Positions 24,510 through 28,244 of a DNA stretch of 28,244 nucleotides are shown here, piece after piece (the first letter of the stretch is position 1; the number at the start of each line of letters is the position of its first letter). This DNA is from CALVGQ01 sp964368495 (lineage in GTDB: Bacteria > Bacillota_I > Bacilli_A > Erysipelotrichales > Erysipelotrichaceae). The DNA lies in NCBI GenBank assembly GCA_964368495.1, contig CAYJAJ010000020.1:1-28244 (forward strand). The letters run 5' to 3'. The notes under the pieces are model-generated. The model was not told the DNA's origin. It saw only the letters and a program-made list of their open reading frames with translations, and searched no databases. Made by a program: the position numbers and the translations under genes.

Positions 24510-25991
24510 TTAACTAATGTTGTACAGTTTTTTAAATTTTTCAGTTAAATAGTCTACATAATAATTTGGATTGAATTTCTCACCAGTAACTCTTTCTAAT
24601 AATTCATCGGATGTATATGTTTTCCCGTATTGATAAATATTCTCTTTTAAATAATCATTTATTTTCTTAAAATTTTCTTCTTGTATGTCCTTTTCAATCC
24701 CTTTTTCTTTTAATGCATGATAAATTTGTGCAGCAATCGCGCTTCCTAAAGAATAACCCGGGAAATATCCTATTAAACCAGAACCCCAGTGCATATCTTG
24801 AAGCACACCCTCTGCATCACTTGTCACATCAAGGCCTAAAAATTCTTTTGTTTTTGCATTCCACATACTTGGTAAGTCTGATATAGCAATGTCGTTGTTA
24901 ATCATCTCTTTCTCTATTTCATATCGTAACATGATATGAAGTGAATAAGTTAATTCATCCGCCATAATTCTAATGAGACCTGGTTCCACTTTATTAATGG
25001 ATCTTAAAAAGTCATTTAACTCTATGTCTTTGAATTGTATAGCAAAAGCTTTTTGAAGATTCTTGTATTCATTTTCCCAGAAAATAGGATTACGTCCTAT
25101 CATATTTTCATAAAAACGTGACTGCCCTTCATGCATTGGCGTTGATGCCCCTTGCCCAATTGGCGTATGACTAATCTCTTCACTTATTCCCATTTCATAT
25201 AATGCATGACCTGTTTCATGCATTCCAGAAAAAACAGCATGAAGATTATCCTCATGAAACTTATTTGTGAATCGTACATCATGACAGTTAAAATGAGTTG
25301 TGAATGGATGTTCGCTTTCAAATACATCCCCTGATTCAAAATCAAAATTCAAGCGGCCAATTAGATTACGTACATATTCTTTTTGTGTTTCAATATCATA
25401 GTTACCGATTAATACATCTTTAATTTTTTCTTTAGTTGATATTTCCTTTATAAGCGGAACAATTTTTTTCTTTAATAACCCAAAAAAATCATCTAAATTC
25501 TCTACATTGAACCCTGGCAAATAATCATTTATTAGGACATCGTAAAGTGTTTGTCCCTTTTTTTGTTTTAATTTTGCAATTTCTTTTATATTAGAAATCA
25601 CATCTTCTAAGTAAGGAGCAAAGGAAGCAAAATCATTCTTATGTTTAAATCCTGGCCATACAGTAGATGCACGGTTTGTTGCTTTTGCATATTTTAGAGC
25701 GATTTCAGTTGGAACATTTTTACTTTCATCAATCAATCTCTTCCATTCCTCGGCAATTTTTCTTTCCACCATTGTGCATGAAGAGTCATCACAACAACTC
25801 TTTAGTACGTCATACAACTCTGTGCTTTGATTTAATTCTAATAACTCTTTTTTTAAATAACTCATCGTCTTCACTGTATCAGGCCTTGCTTTTTTTATAC
25901 CCACTGTGTTTTTATCAAATGATAAAAGTCCCATCGCATGTGTTAGTGCATATTTTTTTTCTAAAAACGGCTTCAATTCTTGAAACGACAT
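24510..25991 (-). CDS. M32 family metallocarboxypeptidase (thermostable carboxypeptidase 1-like)
   Basis: Zinc carboxypeptidase that removes C-terminal amino acids from peptides, cytosolic in this family. The 493-aa length is standard. Visible family motifs are HPF (228-230), the DVRFT motif (238-242), zinc motif HETGH (258-262), HEGQSR (287-292) with the third zinc ligand, and GYFPGYSLGSAIAAQIYHAL. AGGAGG-like GGAGG lies 8 bases before the ATG. It heads a two-gene operon with the HD phosphohydrolase, behind an extended -10. Confidence 0.95.
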   Translation of the reverse strand: MSFQELKPFLEKKYALTHAMGLLSFDKNTVGIKKARPDTVKTMSYLKKELLELNQSTELYDVLKSCCDDSSCTMVERKIAEEWKRLIDESKNVPTEIALKYAKATNRASTVWPGFKHKNDFASFAPYLEDVISNIKEIAKLKQKKGQTLYDVLINDYLPGFNVENLDDFFGLLKKKIVPLIKEISTKEKIKDVLIGNYDIETQKEYVRNLIGRLNFDFESGDVFESEHPFTTHFNCHDVRFTNKFHEDNLHAVFSGMHETGHALYEMGISEEISHTPIGQGASTPMHEGQSRFYENMIGRNPIFWENEYKNLQKAFAIQFKDIELNDFLRSINKVEPGLIRIMADELTYSLHIMLRYEIEKEMINNDIAISDLPSMWNAKTKEFLGLDVTSDAEGVLQDMHWGSGLIGYFPGYSLGSAIAAQIYHALKEKGIEKDIQEENFKKINDYLKENIYQYGKTYTSDELLERVTGEKFNPNYYVDYLTEKFKKLYNIS

Positions 25992-26024
25992 AAGATTTCC
26001 TCCAAATTTTTTTCAATATAATTT

Positions 26025-26033
26025 AGTATATCA
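26025..26033 (-). promoter_or_regulatory. Extended -10 promoter of the M32-HD operon
   Basis: The minus strand reads TGATATACT, an extended -10 one base off TATAAT, about 34 bases before the ATG. No clear -35. Confidence 0.45.
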
Positions 26034-26202
26034 CATTTATAACCATCATTATAAAATATCAAACATTCTACTTTTTATGCCTACCCTACTTTACTGATTT
26101 ACAGATGTAAATTTACCTTCTTCAACAAGAATATCCAAAACATTTCTGGCATATCATTTCAATATAATTGATGCATTTTTGCTTCATTTAATTATCTAAT
26201 TA

Positions 26203-26211
26203 TGGTATACT
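26203..26211 (+). promoter_or_regulatory. Extended -10 promoter of the Tic20/DUF4870-like gene
   Basis: TGGTATACT about 28 bases before the ATG at 26239, with a weak -35 (TTCATT) 17 bases upstream. The rest of 26040-26200 shows no feature. Confidence 0.5.
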
Positions 26212-26238
26212 ACAACAATATTTGAAATGGAGATAGAC

Positions 26239-26676
26239 ATGAAAATTAAAACTTATGATTCACATAAATCATCAATCAGTTCTTTAAATGCTAATATAGT
26301 TGCTGCCGGTTCACTTCTATTTATCGAAGCAACTCTTTACCTTATCCCAATTATTCCACTACAACCCCTAGTTCTTTCATTATGCGTCTTCTTTTTTGAA
26401 AAAAGAAGTGACTTAGTTCGTTTTACAATAACTCAATACTTTTTAATTTATTTAATCCAATATCTCTTTATAGGTGTTGATATTATTTTGTTTGCTCTGC
26501 CTTTCAGCCAATTGCTTATAGGTCTTTGGATTATTGTAATACAAGTTGTATCAATCGCTATGTTAGCCTTTACTTGCTTTATTGCAGTTAATGCATATTT
26601 ATACAAAGCATTCTATGTTCCAGGTATTGGTGTGTTTGCAGAACTAATAATAAACAAAAGAAAAGGTGTTAGTTAA
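26239..26676 (+). CDS. Small polytopic membrane protein, Tic20/DUF4870-like
   Basis: A 145-aa protein of unknown role. The shape matches the DUF4870/Tic20-like group: a polar start, a first hydrophobic helix, FFFEKRSDLVRFTITQYFLIYLI (charged residues then a helix, like the family's kRddspfvrfHakqA stretch), two more helices, and a closing FIAVNAYLYKAFYVPGIGVFAELI like the family's AinAxxGkxykiPiig end. The His of the family motif is Thr here. The frame extends to an ATG at 26227, which has no ribosome binding site. The ATG at 26239 has GGAG 6 bases away. Single gene, own promoter and terminator. Assignment is by pattern memory only. Confidence 0.55.
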   Translation: MKIKTYDSHKSSISSLNANIVAAGSLLFIEATLYLIPIIPLQPLVLSLCVFFFEKRSDLVRFTITQYFLIYLIQYLFIGVDIILFALPFSQLLIGLWIIVIQVVSIAMLAFTCFIAVNAYLYKAFYVPGIGVFAELIINKRKGVS

Positions 26677-26691
26677 TAACACCTTTTCTTT
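26661..26691 (+). terminator. Terminator of the Tic20/DUF4870-like gene
   Basis: A perfect 11-bp stem (26661-26671 with 26677-26687) with a 5-base loop contains the stop codon and is followed by T-rich sequence. Confidence 0.82.
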
Positions 26692-26730
26692 TAAATCTTT
26701 TTTTTAAGTCATCGTTATTTAAACATTGAA

Positions 26731-27261
26731 TTATGATGACTTTTCATTTGTTTTCAACGTCTTGTTAAGTGCATTAACAATAAAAGGAATTAATGCAATT
26801 TGTATAATTATTCCCGGAAGTGCTGTTACAAATGCTCCTGCAATCCAAACTTCTAATGAATACGTTCCAACTTGGAAAATCAAACTGTTCATTAACCCAT
26901 AAACAATTCTGCCTAGTAGCATAGCTACAACAAGCGCCGCCAACACATTTACCTTTGAATTTTTCGTGTGAACTACTTTTATCATTAATCCTGCTATTAA
27001 ACCATAAGCCGCCAACTCTGCCATCATACTCGGCAAAATGAAAACTGGTGGCATTCCTGTAAGCAAGTGAGAAAGTAGTGTAGTTAAAACCCCACTAATT
27101 CCGCCATAGATCGGGCCACATGTAAGCCCGCAAATTAATACCGTAAAATGCAATGGAAGAAATATGCTTCCTGCATTGGGAATACTATGCAATGTCATCG
27201 GTAATACGATTCCCAGTGAAATACACAATCCTGTTATTATCATTTTTTTTGTGTTACTCAT
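26731..27261 (-). CDS. ECF transporter S component, substrate unknown
   Basis: Membrane substrate-binding subunit of an energy-coupling-factor vitamin transporter. The 176 aa form about six hydrophobic helices with the ECF_trnsprt pattern: IPNAGSIFLPLHFTVLICGL, CGPIYGGISGVLTTLLSHLLTGMPP, and MMAELAAYGLIAGLM. Shared EcfA/EcfA'/EcfT subunits are not in the window and would be encoded elsewhere. No riboswitch lies upstream, since only about 55 bases separate it from nusG, so the usual clue to the vitamin is missing. GGGGAGGA precedes the ATG. It follows nusG, but a terminator lies between, so expression may come from read-through or from a promoter I cannot see. Confidence 0.82.
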   Translation of the reverse strand: MSNTKKMIITGLCISLGIVLPMTLHSIPNAGSIFLPLHFTVLICGLTCGPIYGGISGVLTTLLSHLLTGMPPVFILPSMMAELAAYGLIAGLMIKVVHTKNSKVNVLAALVVAMLLGRIVYGLMNSLIFQVGTYSLEVWIAGAFVTALPGIIIQIALIPFIVNALNKTLKTNEKSS

Positions 27262-27291
27262 ATAAATCCTCCCCTATAATTTATACCTTAT

Positions 27292-27315
27292 AAAAAACCA
27301 AGGAATTTCCTTGGT
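27292..27315 (-). terminator. Terminator of rpmG-secE-nusG
   Basis: An 8-bp stem (27297-27304 with 27308-27315) with a 3-base loop directly follows the nusG stop, and a T-run follows on the minus strand. Confidence 0.85.
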
Positions 27316-27864
27316 CTAATAATCTACTTTTTGTAAGTCATTGTATGAAATCTCTGTTGGTGTTTCACGCCCAAATAAAATACAGAGTACATTAGCAATT
27401 TGATTATCATCATCCATACTTTCAACTTTTCCTTCAAGATTACTAAATGGTCCTGATAATATTTTAACTGTGTCACCAATTGTAAAATCAACAACAATTT
27501 TCTTATCCGACATACCCATTCTACGTAAAATTGAATCAATTTCCTCAGGAGAAACGGCAAATGGTTTCGCACCACCACCAGATGATCCAATAAATCCAGT
27601 TACTCCTGGAGTATTACGCACAACATACCATGCTTCATCAGTCATATTCATTTCTACAAACAAATATCCCGGAAACAAATTTTTACTTTTTTTAATTTCT
27701 TTTCCATTTTTATATTCTATTTCTACTTCTTCAGCAACTAAAATGCGAAATAGCGAATCAGAAATTCCCATTGATTCAACACGACGTTCCAAATTTTCCT
27801 TAACGCTGTTTTCACGTCCTGCATATGTATTAACTACATACCACAGTTTTTCTACTTCTTGCAT
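27316..27864 (-). CDS. nusG: Transcription elongation/antitermination factor NusG
   Basis: RNA polymerase-binding elongation and pausing factor. The 182 aa contain the NGN domain (KLWYVVNTYAGRENSVKENL, FPGYLFVEMNMTDEAWYVVRNTPGVTGFIG) followed by a KOW domain (DFTIGDTVKILSGPFSNLEGKV, LFGRETPTEI). The AGGAGCG ribosome binding site is formed by the last codons of secE, 3 bases separating the two genes. Confidence 0.97.
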   Translation of the reverse strand: MQEVEKLWYVVNTYAGRENSVKENLERRVESMGISDSLFRILVAEEVEIEYKNGKEIKKSKNLFPGYLFVEMNMTDEAWYVVRNTPGVTGFIGSSGGGAKPFAVSPEEIDSILRRMGMSDKKIVVDFTIGDTVKILSGPFSNLEGKVESMDDDNQIANVLCILFGRETPTEISYNDLQKVDY

Positions 27865-27867
27865 GTT

Positions 27868-28050
27868 TTACGCTCCTATTCCAATCATTCTTAAAAAGAA
27901 TGAAATTAAAAATTCACTAAACACAAAGAAAACACCAAAGAAAACACATATTCCAATTACCTCAATTGATGTGCTTGTCATATCTTTTGTCTTCGGCCAA
28001 CGAATACGATTAATTTCTTTTTTTATACCACTTAAACTAAACCATTTCAT
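27868..28050 (-). CDS. secE: Preprotein translocase subunit SecE
   Basis: Single-helix subunit of the SecYEG channel. The 60 aa carry the conserved amphipathic EINRIRWPKTKDM segment and one TM helix (about 31-54), the standard short Gram-positive SecE. AGGAGG lies 8 bases before the ATG. It sits between rpmG and nusG in the canonical order. Confidence 0.95.
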   Translation of the reverse strand: MKWFSLSGIKKEINRIRWPKTKDMTSTSIEVIGICVFFGVFFVFSEFLISFFLRMIGIGA

Positions 28051-28062
28051 AGTATGATCCTC

Positions 28063-28218
28063 CTATTTTGTTTCTTTATGAACTGTATGTTCTTGACATT
28101 TCTTACAGAATTTCTTTAATTCTAAACGCTCTGTATGCGTTTTTTTGTTACGATGAGTTGTATAATTTCTTGATAGACACACAGTGCAGGTCAATATTAC
28201 TTTATCATTATTTGCCAT
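28063..28218 (-). CDS. rpmG: Ribosomal protein bL33, zinc-binding form
   Basis: Large ribosomal subunit protein. A 51-aa frame has two CxxC pairs, CTVC (11-14) and CKKC (38-41), so it is the zinc-binding (C+) type, with the conserved NYTTHRNK and RLELKKFC segments. GAGGAGG lies 9 bases before the ATG. First of the rpmG-secE-nusG set visible here; the sequence ends 26 bases upstream, so its promoter is outside. Confidence 0.95.
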   Translation of the reverse strand: MANNDKVILTCTVCLSRNYTTHRNKKTHTERLELKKFCKKCQEHTVHKETK

Positions 28219-28244
28219 TATAAAAAAACCTCCTCTGTGATTGC

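Noticed and set aside
26706..26742. Inverted repeat AAGTCATC/GATGACTT near the ECF S component stop
   Set aside because: The 21-base loop is long, it overlaps the coding end, and on the minus strand it is followed by A and not T. Not a convincing terminator.
27470..28057. 195-codon plus-strand open frame across nusG and secE
   Set aside because: Antisense to two certain genes, no ribosome binding site, and low-complexity composition; a shadow frame.

Overview
The window looks like chromosomal DNA from a low-GC Gram-positive bacterium (Bacillota). Supporting signs are strong AT bias, AGGAGG-type ribosome binding sites on nearly every gene, an RNA polymerase delta subunit beside argS, an ftsE-ftsX-PcsB/EnvC-type cluster, YitT, an ECF-type S component, and rpmG-secE-nusG in the usual order. 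UGA is used as a stop (ftsX, the DUF1934 gene), so this is not a code-4 mollicute. An Erysipelotrichia-like lineage is my guess, not proven. Most genes lie on the minus strand. One 100-N assembly gap (12350-12449) interrupts a gene.

Layout. 1-1.85 kb: a prepilin peptidase cut by the left edge, convergent with an XRE-HTH/TPR-like regulator. 1.86-2.58 kb: about 730 bases with no convincing gene, only a weak 32-codon candidate. 2.6-4.0 kb: class II fructose-bisphosphate aldolase, divergent from a single-domain FMN-binding lipoprotein. 4.06-7.16 kb: a UPF0371/DUF1846 protein and a PTS-like EIIC-EIIB membrane protein whose key motifs have decayed. 7.28-10.45 kb: ychF and uvrB. 10.45-11.93 kb: a CtpA-type S41 protease translationally coupled to uvrB. 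12.04-14.78 kb: ftsE-ftsX-M23 hydrolase, with overlapping starts.

15.0-18.4 kb: a YitT-family protein, then a DUF1934-argS-rpoE operon behind a clear sigma-A promoter. 18.46-21.69 kb (plus strand): a class A penicillin-binding protein, then a low-molecular-weight phosphatase coupled to proC. 21.70-26.0 kb: gdhA, a small two-helix membrane peptide (plus strand), and an HD phosphohydrolase downstream of an M32 carboxypeptidase. 26.2-28.2 kb: a Tic20/DUF4870-like membrane protein, an ECF S component, nusG, secE and rpmG.

Themes. Envelope growth is concentrated here: FtsEX with its hydrolase, a periplasmic-side protease with a peptidoglycan-binding domain, and a bifunctional PBP. The rest is mainly housekeeping. 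I found no CRISPR array, transposon, phage module or obvious defence island. The least ordinary item is the PTS-like protein at 5610-7160. It keeps the fold signature of the glucose superfamily but lacks the EIIB phospho-cysteine, the GITE glutamate and the histidine pair, which suggests a non-phosphorylating transporter or sensor. Next come the lone RNPP-type regulator beside an empty region, and a prepilin peptidase with half of its first zinc knuckle missing.
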